This document shows positions 8,629 through 16,800 of a stretch of DNA of 19,321 nucleotides, one piece after another. Source of the DNA: JBBQZU01 sp038207425 (GTDB lineage Bacteria > Bacteroidota > Bacteroidia > Flavobacteriales_D > Cryomorphaceae); the NCBI GenBank assembly GCA_038207425.1, contig JBBQZU010000042.1:1-19321 (forward strand). The letters are read 5' to 3'. The position numbers and the translations under genes were made by a program. How positions within the stretch are numbered: the first letter of the stretch is position 1; every line of letters starts with the position of its first letter. Under the pieces are notes generated by a model. That model was not told the origin of the DNA. It made no database searches and was given only the letters and a program-made list of their open reading frames with translations.

Positions 8629-11034
8629 TCAAAAAGAAGCCCGCAGAGAGAGCACAATATTTCTTCCACCTGCAGCAATTCCTGAACGATATTGACGGTA
8701 ACGCTGATTGGTAAAATTATCAACTCCTCCGCTCACCGACCAGGTTGGATTCAATTGTGTCATTACTCTGAAATTGAACCGGTACCAGGATGGCGAATAA
8801 GGATTGCCATTTTTATCCTTTGGGAACACGCTTGTATTTATTCCTTCATCCAAAGCAAAATTTTCGAAACGTACTTCGCCATTGTAGTCAGCACTAAGTT
8901 CCAGCAATGTGCTTCCGTTTCTGTACGTCAAGCCGCTGAGTCCAAACCACGGAGCCACGTGCCTTAGCGGGGCGGTATCTCCATTATCGAGCTCTTCATT
9001 GCCAGCCTGGTAATTGAACCTTGTGTGGAATCCGAAATTTTTGGTCAGCTTTAAATCGATGGCAACTTGAGCCCCAAGTACGTCGGCACTGGAAGCATTC
9101 TGGATGGCTTTGACCTTACTTACTTCTCCTTGGAAGATGATGCTGTCCTGGCCATTTAACTGAAAGTCTCTGATTACGAGTGCGTCCGAAAGGAGTGTAT
9201 AGTAACCAGTAAGCTCAACTTTGAAAATATCAGAAACAGATTTGATGATACTTATTTCGCCGTTCCATGCATACTCCGCTTTTAAATTGGCATTGGGCAC
9301 CACAACTGTTTGGTCTGCAGGGTCAAAAATTTTCCCTAAGTCGTCCACATTTGGCGCTCTGAAGCCTGTTGATCCGGTCAGCTTGAACCACCAACCATTA
9401 TCGGTCTCATGCACTAATCCAATGCTTCCTGTTAGTGCACCATCATTCACTACTGCCTTATTGAATGGAAGCTCGAACAGGGAAGTATCAAATTGTGCAT
9501 CAATAATAAAGGAGTTGTAGCGGGCACCTGCGTGCAACGTAGTATTCTCACCCAAACTTTGCCTGTAGGCAACGTAGGCGGCATAGGATGCCCAAGTAGA
9601 TTGCGGATACCGGCTGTTCGCAGGCCTTTGTACGCCCGTGTTTATATCGGTAACTATTCCTTTTGAATTTACATCATTGAACACAACCTCCGCTCCGTAA
9701 GTAATTTCTTGACCGTTCCCTATGAGTTTCGTAAAATCAATATTTCCGGAATATGCTACTACATTTTCTGTTCGCGCAAACTTATCAGCACTGTTGAAGT
9801 TTCTGTTGATTCTGCTCTCTTCAAAATTCTGCACCGCGAGATCGATGCTGACGGCATCAAAGAAATTATTTGACTTCGTGTAGTTGGCGCTTAGATGGTT
9901 CATCAACCACACCTGCGGCCCGTAATACCATTCTGCATCTCTTGGCTTGCCGTTGCGCAGGGTATTGAGCCTGTCGTATCTGGGCACATCACCTGTCGTG
10001 CTGTAATGCAGGGCGTATTCAAGATCCCAAACATTATTTGGCCTGAATCGGATTTTCTGCATCAGGTTACTCTGTGAATAGCCACTACCAAGTTGAATCT
10101 CCGGATCAGGGTTGTTCACTACTACGTCACTACTGTCAATCCTTTCGACGTTGAAGGTACGCAGGTACTCATCAGGCCCGAAGCGCCCCATTTTTAAATC
10201 ACCGAACTCAGTAAAAGAAAAACTCGTTGTTGATCCCCACTTTTTGCCCGCTACCGAAACGTCAAAATGTGTGGCAAGTTCGTTGTTTACCGAAGCGGCT
10301 CGAGCCACCACACTTCCTGACACAATTACTTTTTCATCTAGGGAGAGTTGGGGTGCAAGTGTTTGAAATGACATTACTGCACCTATGGCATCACTGCCAT
10401 ATATCACAGAGCCAGGTCCGAATATTACCTCGGTACTTTGCACCGCAAAGGGATCGATAGAGATTACATTTTGCAGGTTACCGCTTCTGAAAATGGCGGT
10501 GTTCATCCTGACTCCGTCAACCGAAATTAGTACCCGGTTTGTGCCAAAGCCCCTGATCATCGGGCTTCCTCCCCCTTGCTGGCTTTTTTGAATATATACT
10601 TCCCCGGAGTTGCCTAGAAGATCTGCCGCAGTTTGAGGATTGGCCAAAATAACAGCGTTTTGTCCTATTTTGCGTATTCTGTTCGGTATGAGCCTATCTC
10701 TTTCTAAACGCTTGTTGGAAGAAATTACAACTTGATCTAGGTTGAATAGAATAGGACTCATCGCAATTACATACCCCGCGTCTCGATATGCCGAGTAGGA
10801 GATGTATTGTGTCTTAAAGCCAAGTAATCTGAACTCCAGATTTTCTGCATTCGAAAAGGCTGAAAGATCAACCTGGCCTTTGGTATTGGTGTTGCGAAAT
10901 TCAACACTTCCTTCTGTTATTACCACTACATTCGGTAGGGGTTGATTGTTTTCAGAGTTGAGTACGGTTCCTATCTGGGCCTGTGCGCCTGTGAGGCACA
11001 ATAGAAATCCTAATAGAAAATGGATTTTTTTCAT
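8629..11034 (-). CDS. TonB-dependent receptor, haem/haemoglobin type
   Basis: An 801-residue outer-membrane receptor. The start at 11034 (MKKIHFLLGF) gives a clean signal peptide ending AQA (residue 19); the longer frame from 11127 adds a non-signal leader and is rejected. Residues about 20-95 form a carboxypeptidase-regulatory-like domain. The plug spans about 110-230 and carries the signature VYIQKSQQGGGSPMIRGFGT, then NRVLISVDGVRMN and RSGNLQNVISIDP, typical of the haemoglobin/transferrin/lactoferrin receptor group. The rest is the 22-strand barrel. It contains an FRAP motif (558-561) followed by PNANL (580-584); in known haem receptors FRAP and NPxL motifs sit in this position around a haem-ligand loop. 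It ends VDNFTNQRYRQYRSG then aromatic F801. Haem or another iron-bound substrate is likely but not proven. The gene for a small anchored protein lies 159 bases upstream in the same direction. Confidence 0.88.
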   Translation of the reverse strand: MKKIHFLLGFLLCLTGAQAQIGTVLNSENNQPLPNVVVITEGSVEFRNTNTKGQVDLSAFSNAENLEFRLLGFKTQYISYSAYRDAGYVIAMSPILFNLDQVVISSNKRLERDRLIPNRIRKIGQNAVILANPQTAADLLGNSGEVYIQKSQQGGGSPMIRGFGTNRVLISVDGVRMNTAIFRSGNLQNVISIDPFAVQSTEVIFGPGSVIYGSDAIGAVMSFQTLAPQLSLDEKVIVSGSVVARAASVNNELATHFDVSVAGKKWGSTTSFSFTEFGDLKMGRFGPDEYLRTFNVERIDSSDVVVNNPDPEIQLGSGYSQSNLMQKIRFRPNNVWDLEYALHYSTTGDVPRYDRLNTLRNGKPRDAEWYYGPQVWLMNHLSANYTKSNNFFDAVSIDLAVQNFEESRINRNFNSADKFARTENVVAYSGNIDFTKLIGNGQEITYGAEVVFNDVNSKGIVTDINTGVQRPANSRYPQSTWASYAAYVAYRQSLGENTTLHAGARYNSFIIDAQFDTSLFELPFNKAVVNDGALTGSIGLVHETDNGWWFKLTGSTGFRAPNVDDLGKIFDPADQTVVVPNANLKAEYAWNGEISIIKSVSDIFKVELTGYYTLLSDALVIRDFQLNGQDSIIFQGEVSKVKAIQNASSADVLGAQVAIDLKLTKNFGFHTRFNYQAGNEELDNGDTAPLRHVAPWFGLSGLTYRNGSTLLELSADYNGEVRFENFALDEGINTSVFPKDKNGNPYSPSWYRFNFRVMTQLNPTWSVSGGVDNFTNQRYRQYRSGIAAGGRNIVLSLRASF

Positions 11035-11193
11035 TGTCTTAGTTTTTGAATTAAATATGAATTTGAACCCCGGCACATCTAGGTCAGGGGCAAACGAATC
11101 CTTGTCAATACAGAATTGGCTGAGCAAAATCAGAACATGATCACAAATAATCCAAGATTTGAATGACTGTTTGCAATTGACAAGGCACCTTCC

Positions 11194-11715
11194 TCAAACC
11201 GGTGGGGGTGATTCAGGCATTGTGAACCATTGGCTAAAAACCAATTCGCGAAAAATAGAATAATTCAAAGCCAGATAAAGCACATCGCTTTCTTGGTCTG
11301 GCGCGTTTTGAAGCATCTTGAAACCTTCAAAATGATGCTTTAACTTTTGCCCGGTGTGGTCAGTTTTTCCGAATTCAAATTGAGTCAGTTCGGTCAACTG
11401 TTTATTCAGTTTGGTTTCCTCATTGTCCCACCAACACCAAAAGTGGACGGTATCGCCTGCTTCAACACGCTCTACCACATCGTACATCTCACCGGCATAC
11501 TCAAATTCTTTGCTGTGCTCCCACTTGAGTTTCTCAGATATTTCAGAAGTAGCAAATTTCAAATGGATCAACTCATTGCGGTCAATTCGCTTTATTAAAT
11601 TCTGCTTTACTTCTCTTCTAACCTGATATTTTTCTAACCGCATCAATGAATGCAAAACCCAGAATGGCGAGACCAGAAGTACAATTAATGCTATGGACGA
11701 AATAGATTTCAACAT
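11194..11715 (-). CDS. Small membrane-anchored protein of unknown function
   Basis: A 173-residue protein that I cannot assign to a named family. Residues about 4-24 form one hydrophobic helix with no clear cleavage site, so it is probably anchored in the inner membrane with the rest in the periplasm. The soluble part is charged and has a striking aromatic/Cys patch, FWCWWDNEET (92-101). It ends in a Pro-rich tail, MPESPPPV. It sits directly upstream of the TonB-dependent receptor in the same direction (159-base gap), so the two may be co-transcribed and the protein may help receptor function or metal/haem handling; this is context inference. A TATATTTG box matching the Bacteroidota -7 consensus lies on the minus strand at 11725-11718, only two bases before the ATG, which would make the mRNA essentially leaderless if it is used. 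Confidence 0.72.
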   Translation of the reverse strand: MLKSISSIALIVLLVSPFWVLHSLMRLEKYQVRREVKQNLIKRIDRNELIHLKFATSEISEKLKWEHSKEFEYAGEMYDVVERVEAGDTVHFWCWWDNEETKLNKQLTELTQFEFGKTDHTGQKLKHHFEGFKMLQNAPDQESDVLYLALNYSIFRELVFSQWFTMPESPPPV

Positions 11716-11717
11716 GA

Positions 11718-11725
11718 CAAATATA
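11718..11725 (-). promoter_or_regulatory. Possible -7 box (TATATTTG) upstream of the small protein gene
   Basis: Read on the minus strand, TATATTTG is a perfect match to the TAnnTTTG element of Bacteroidota promoters. No convincing -33 TTTG was found at the expected distance, and the box is unusually close to the start codon. It may be a chance match. Confidence 0.25.
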
Positions 11726-11769
11726 ATAGGGCCTACTCACTGCGATGAACTTTAGAGATAATTAGGTAA

Positions 11770-12128
11770 GTTAAAGTCGTCTTTAGGTTTCGGCCAAGAA
11801 CAGACATTACCTTTAAGCAATTTGTGCAAGATTTGGTAAAACAAGAAGAGCTAAAGCTGCGCACCCGGCCTGATGGTTCTTCCTAGTACAATAGCCGGCC
11901 TGACTTTAAATTCGTTGTAATTGAAAAATTTCATTCCATAGAGCAGCAATTTTCTTTGCGTGAAGGAACATTGCTCAATACTTATTTCTGCTTAAGCACT
12001 GAGGTTTAGGTGATGCGTTGGCTTTTGAGTTGGACAAAAGTGACGTTGTTGTACGGCATGCGCCGCTCGTTTACCTCACAGTTGAATCGTTGCTTATGGC
12101 AAGAAAGAATAGCTTATGCGGCTCTTGA
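11770..12128 (+). pseudogene. Coding fossil of unknown family upstream of the rhodopsin
   Basis: The stretch reads as plausible protein but is broken. One frame from 11770 gives TDITFKQFVQDLVKQEELKL and onward to a TAG at 11884. It continues in the same frame as IEKFHSIEQQFSLREGTLLN to a TAG at 12007. From 12009 a second frame gives GDALAFELDKSDVVVRHAPL followed by VYLTVESLLMARKNS and a TGA at 12126. Two in-frame stops and one frameshift, with sensible residue composition either side, suggest a recently inactivated gene. I do not recognise the family. A terminator about 45 bases later (12171-12201) probably belonged to it. The remaining non-coding part, up to the rhodopsin start, shows nothing else clear. 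Confidence 0.4.
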
Positions 12129-12170
12129 TGATGGGTATTACCGCAATTACCTAAATTGGTCTTCATAGGT

Positions 12171-12201
12171 AAAGCGCGGCCCGAAAGGGTCGCACTTTTT
12201 T
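12171..12201 (+). terminator. Terminator hairpin between coding fossil and rhodopsin
   Basis: GCGCGGCCC (12174-12182) and GGGTCGCAC (12187-12195) form a stem with a GAAA tetraloop and one C-A mismatch, followed by six T. There is no intact plus-strand gene just before it. Core and left flank match the terminator at 7526-7575 with three differences in 39 positions. It should insulate the rhodopsin unit from upstream transcription. Confidence 0.82.
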
Positions 12202-12455
12202 ATACCTCCTTTATATTGAACTTCCCCTCCACCACTTATGCTTAAAAGCTGTGCGTAAAAGAGCATTATAAGTCCCAAATGAGTACCCAAACATGTGCTT
12301 GGTTCTTTCTTGGCAAACCAAGTGAAAAGCCTTCAAAATCAATTTAATAACGAATAGACAACATTTATTTATCTTTTATTTAACAATTTTTTAAACCTTT
12401 CATTTTGTTTAATGTTTTAGACGTAATTCCTAAACAAATTTTAAAAACCCAACTT

Positions 12456-13211
12456 ATGAAAACTCTATTATTAGACATTGTGACTATCCCGGTAAATGAT
12501 CCGGTAGCGTTTACCTTCTTCACAGGTTACATGGCCATGCTGGCAGCTTCAGTTTTCTTTTTCTTCGAAAGAGGCAGAGTCAAAGGCAAATGGAAAACTT
12601 CCATGCTTGTATCCGGACTTATCACCGGTATTGCGGCGGTGCATTATTTTTACATGCGCGATTATTATACCGCTACAGGTGAAACCCCCACAGCGCTGCG
12701 CTACATCGACTGGACCCTGACGGTGCCACTTATGTGCGTAGAATTCTACCTGCTCACCAAGGCAGCGGGTGCCAAATTATCGCTGATGTGGAAACTGATC
12801 GGTGCTGCGGTGCTCATGCTCGTAGCCGGTTATTACGGCGAGGCCTTTTCTGACGGCAGCACAGGTCACTCAGTTACATGGGGCGTGATTTCTTCCCTTG
12901 GTTATGTATACATTCTCTACACGGCCTGGTTTGGTGAAGTGAAAGAGCTTGCCGACAAGTCGACAAATCCTACTGTGACACGCGGTATCCGCACTCTGGC
13001 TTGGTTTGTTTTGGTAGGATGGGCCATCTATCCAATCGGCTACATGTGTATGCCTGGTGGTTGGCTTAATGTAGGTTTGGGATGGGAAGCAACCAATGTT
13101 GACCTTTTCTACAACATTGCTGACGCCATCAACAAAATCGGCTTCGGTCTGGTAGTATATAACATCGCCATCAGTGATGGTTATGCTGACGAGAAGCCAG
13201 TAGTTGCTTGA
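12456..13211 (+). CDS. Proteorhodopsin, green-type light-driven proton pump
   Basis: A 251-residue seven-helix retinal protein of the inner membrane, predicted to export protons in light. Helix C reads RYIDWTLTVPLMCVEFYLL. D85 is the proton acceptor, T89 and E96 complete the DTE pump motif (equivalent to D97, T101 and E108 of marine proteorhodopsin), and R82 is the conserved Arg. M93 is at the colour-tuning position (105), which predicts green absorption. H63 matches the His that pairs with the acceptor. In helix G, K227 (DAINKIGFG) is the retinal Schiff-base Lys, with D223 its counter-ion partner. ATG 12456 was chosen; the frame extends back to a TTG at 12405, but the added residues look like leader DNA. 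The 250 bases upstream are very AT-rich. TCATTTTG at 12400-12407 is a 7-of-8 match to the -7 box, but has no clear -33 partner. No retinal-synthesis gene (blh) lies in the window. The stop overlaps the next start. Confidence 0.97.
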   Translation: MKTLLLDIVTIPVNDPVAFTFFTGYMAMLAASVFFFFERGRVKGKWKTSMLVSGLITGIAAVHYFYMRDYYTATGETPTALRYIDWTLTVPLMCVEFYLLTKAAGAKLSLMWKLIGAAVLMLVAGYYGEAFSDGSTGHSVTWGVISSLGYVYILYTAWFGEVKELADKSTNPTVTRGIRTLAWFVLVGWAIYPIGYMCMPGGWLNVGLGWEATNVDLFYNIADAINKIGFGLVVYNIAISDGYADEKPVVA

Positions 13212-13672
13212 GTACCCTGATAGAACACTGCACCTTAATCAACCGGGTAGATGAGGCTACGCGAAGTAAGCCATACTTTGACCTTACGGTAAAAATGCTC
13301 GACTGTGTAGCTCAGCAAAACTATGACACGCTGGCTGGTATATGCGATGACGATTTTGGTATCATCGATATCAACACCAGCGGCGGAAGCGAAGTAATTC
13401 GCGATAGGGCAGGATGGGAAGCATGGTTTCGAGGGCTGTTTCAACAGCTCAGGTCCATGCCGGCAGAAACCTGGAGCGAAATAACCCGCTATGAAGCTGT
13501 GTCTGGAACAGACATGGGCTACGGAGTGGTAGACTTCGAGCAGGTACTCATAGCAGGAGGTAAAAAATTCCGCTTTGATGTCATCGCCACCATCATCTGG
13601 AAAAAGTTGGACGGGCATTGGAAAGAAAGCCGCTACCATAGCAGCATGCTTCAAATGCGCGAAGAAGCTTAA
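13208..13672 (+). CDS. NTF2/SnoaL-like protein coupled to the rhodopsin
   Basis: A 154-residue soluble protein with the pattern of a SnoaL/NTF2-like (cone-shaped alpha+beta barrel) domain: an N-terminal helix (YFDLTVKMLDCVAQQNYDTL), DDDFGIIDIN, an IRDRAGWEAWFRGLF helix, then strands ending FDVIATIIWKKLDGHWKESR. It has no signal peptide. The frame has no ATG near its start; TTG at 13208 overlaps the rhodopsin TGA as TTGA, which implies translational coupling. The next ATG (13292) would remove the first helix that the fold needs, so TTG is preferred. A terminator follows 24 bases after the stop, so the pair is a closed two-gene unit. NTF2-like folds bind small hydrophobic ligands or act as enzymes; the C-terminal domain of orange carotenoid protein has this fold. 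A retinal, carotenoid or regulatory role is possible but is speculation from context. Confidence 0.85.
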   Translation: MSTLIEHCTLINRVDEATRSKPYFDLTVKMLDCVAQQNYDTLAGICDDDFGIIDINTSGGSEVIRDRAGWEAWFRGLFQQLRSMPAETWSEITRYEAVSGTDMGYGVVDFEQVLIAGGKKFRFDVIATIIWKKLDGHWKESRYHSSMLQMREEA

Positions 13673-13696
13673 TCACCATTTGTTCAATTATGAATT

Positions 13697-13726
13697 GCGC
13701 GGCCCATTAGGGTCGCGCTTTTTTTT
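13697..13726 (+). terminator. Strong terminator closing the rhodopsin unit
   Basis: GCGCGGCCC (13697-13705) pairs with GGGTCGCGC (13710-13718) over nine bases with one G-T pair, ATTA loop, followed by eight T. Same stem core as the hairpins at 7546 and 12174, but without their shared left flank and with a different loop. Confidence 0.92.
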
Positions 13727-13869
13727 GCTGAAGGAAACCAAGCAACATGCTATTATTCAGAGATATTAAAAGGGCATCACAAGAATGCTAAAAAGATTGG
13801 TTTGGTTAAAATTTGTTATACAATTTAATCTTCCATAGATTTACCTATACACATCTTTGACCAAACATT

Positions 13870-16800
13870 ATGAACCAAATTTCTACCCTGAGCAGGCGTG
13901 TTCTGTTTTTTTGCACGTTTACACTTGTCCTTTTCTACGTAAATCTTTCTGAATCAATAGCCCAGGCACCCGCAAACGATGTTTGTGGGAACGCCATACC
14001 CATTACTTTGAATGGCGGGTGGGTGGCAGCTACCAATGCGGGCACAGTAACCAATGGCCCAAACTTGAACTGTGGTGGTGGAACTATGATCAATGATGTA
14101 TGGTTCAGTTTTGAATTTCAGGGTGGCAGCATTTCTATTATCACCCAATTAGGCACCCTCAACGACACCCGTATTGGCGTGCGCTCAAGCTGCACCGATG
14201 CGGTAATAGCCTGCAACGACGACTTTTCCGGAATAGGACTCGCATCGAGAATAAACATCACCTGTCCGGCTCTTACCGTTGGTGAAACCTATTATATACA
14301 GGCTGGAGGATTTCAGGCCATGACGGGTACTTTTTCCATAAGAATTGATGCAACCGGACTTGCCGGATGCACCAACCCTACTGCAACCAACTACGACCCT
14401 TGTGCCACCAGCAATAATGGCTCATGTACCTACGATATTCTGCAGGCAGGATTTTCATTTGCGCCCGCCACAAATTGCGGTGTGTTGGGTATGAATTTCA
14501 CCAGCCAAAGCAGTGGCAACGTCATTGCTTATGCCTGGTCATTTCCCGGAGGAAACCCTGCCACTTCTTCGATTTCATCTCCGCAGGTTACCTACCCTAA
14601 TCCGGGCATTTACAATGTGAGCCTTACGGTAAACGAACCGGGCGGAGGTCAATCAACCTACTCGCAGAATATTTCAGTTACCCCTGTTTTGGTTTTTCAG
14701 GTTGAAATATTGCAAGACAATTACCCCAACGAAACTTCATGGAAGCTTTTTAATCAGCAGGGTGCCGAAATTGCCGGTGGCGGTGTAGTAGGCGGCTCAG
14801 TTTGTATAGACCCCACACAGTGCCACAGCTTTGTAATATACGACTCTCAAGGTGATGGACTTTGCTGCGGGTATGGTATTGGGTCATATGCCTTGTACAT
14901 TGACGGAGTTCAGGTAGGCGGTGGCGGAGAGTTCGGTGCTTCAGAAACTACTTCAATAAACTGCCCCCCCGGTTCAGATTGCAACAATGGCATTACAGTA
15001 GGCCTGGGCACCCACCCTGCCCCATTTGCTGAATCGTGGTTTTCATTCACCCCCGATGCCAATGGACAATATGAGATATCAACCTGCGGCCTTACGGATT
15101 GCAATACCATCATTTGGATGTACGACTACTGCAATATGGCCAACTTTGACGACAGCAATGCCGCCACGCTCACCTACAGCGACAATTTCTGTGGTACCCA
15201 GGCACAGGTTACACCCGGACTTCAGGCCGGGCAGGAGTATTTTATCCGCATCAGATGGACAGAAGACCCACTTGCCCCCTGCACAAAAGACTTCAGCATT
15301 ACTTACCTGGGCCAGTTTGCAGGATGTATGAACCCCCTTGCCTGCAATTACGACCCTATTGCCGAAGTATCATCTCCTTGCTACTTTAATGACGACGAGC
15401 AGTGCAACGGCCTTGGACCTGACTTGCGTATTCGTGAAGATCAATTCTTCAACTCTATGTTCCTTACCAGCATCAATGCTACGGATCAATGCCTTGTAAA
15501 CGAAGGATGTGTACAAGGCTTTGGCAACAGGCAGATAGTAAGGTTTACAACATGGATTGACAACATTGGCACACAAGATTACTACATAGGCTCGCCAAGT
15601 CAGGGTACCGGACAGTTTGAATGGGATCCTTGCCATAACCACTTCCACTACGAAGGCTACGCTGAGTATGTGCTCTTTGACCCGAACGGATTTGAAATGC
15701 CGCAGATAGGATTCAAAAATGGATTCTGTGTACTGGACCTTACCTGCCCTGCCGGTGGAGTTGCCAAATACACCTGCGGAAATATGGGTATTACAGCGGG
15801 TTGCGCCGATTACTACTCATCAAGCCTGCAATGCCAGTGGGTAGATATTACAGATGTGCCAGCAGGCACCTATACGCTTGTAACGCGTGTAAACTGGGAT
15901 CAGGCACCCGATGCGAATGGCCGCTATGAGTTGCGCCACGACAACAACTGGGCTGCCGTATGCATCTCCTTTGGCCGTGATGCCAACAACAATATCATCA
16001 ACTTCACCAAATCGCTCAACTGCGCTATTCCGATCGACTGTTTAGGCCAACCTTTCGGCGGGTCTATACCCGACTGCCTTGGCAATTGCCCGGGCACCGT
16101 TACCACCGGCGATCAGGACAGCAATAATGAAATAACCAATGACGATGTACTGCTTTATCTTGCAGGAATTCTCGATAATTCCATTGCACCCACATCTTGC
16201 AATGACATCAATAATGATGGCAATATAACCGTAGCCGATGCTGCGCTGCTTTCAGACTGTGTGCACATGGGTTCAGACCATGCAGAAGAAGAAGGCATAC
16301 ACGATCATTGCCTCTTTGGCATCAACATCCTGAATCCTGCGCATACAGTAACGCTTATTCCTGCTGCTATCAATACCAACGCCGGATACTTTGATGTATA
16401 TGTCTTGAATCCTGATTGCCGGGTAGCGGCATATGAATTTGACATCACCGGCGCTACCATTACAGGTGTTGCCAGCATAGTAAGTGGTGCCACTTTCGAT
16501 GTGATGCACATGGCTTCGTCAACCAAAGTTGTGGGACTCTCACAGCATTTCTTCCTGCCTAAAAACTACTCCCCTACTCCGCTGCTGCGCGTATTCTACT
16601 CTGCCATTACTGGCAATGAAATATGCATTAACCCGATTGTGGATATCCTGAATGAGTCGTTTCACAGGGTGAATACTGTTGCAGGAGCATGTCTTGCCGT
16701 GGCCACGGGGGCCTTTGCTGACTTCACTGCCAGTGAAACTACCATTTGTCACGGCACTTCGGTGCAGTTTACCGACCTCAGCACCAATGGGGCCAATTCA

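Noticed and set aside
11035..11127. Longer start for the TonB-dependent receptor
   Set aside because: It would place 31 polar residues before a well-formed signal peptide.
12405..12455. Upstream TTG start for the rhodopsin
   Set aside because: The 17 extra residues come from AT-rich leader DNA, and the ATG at 12456 gives the normal N-terminus.
13235..13654. 139-codon antisense frame opposite the NTF2-like gene
   Set aside because: The sense strand has a clear family pattern and operon position; the antisense product has none.
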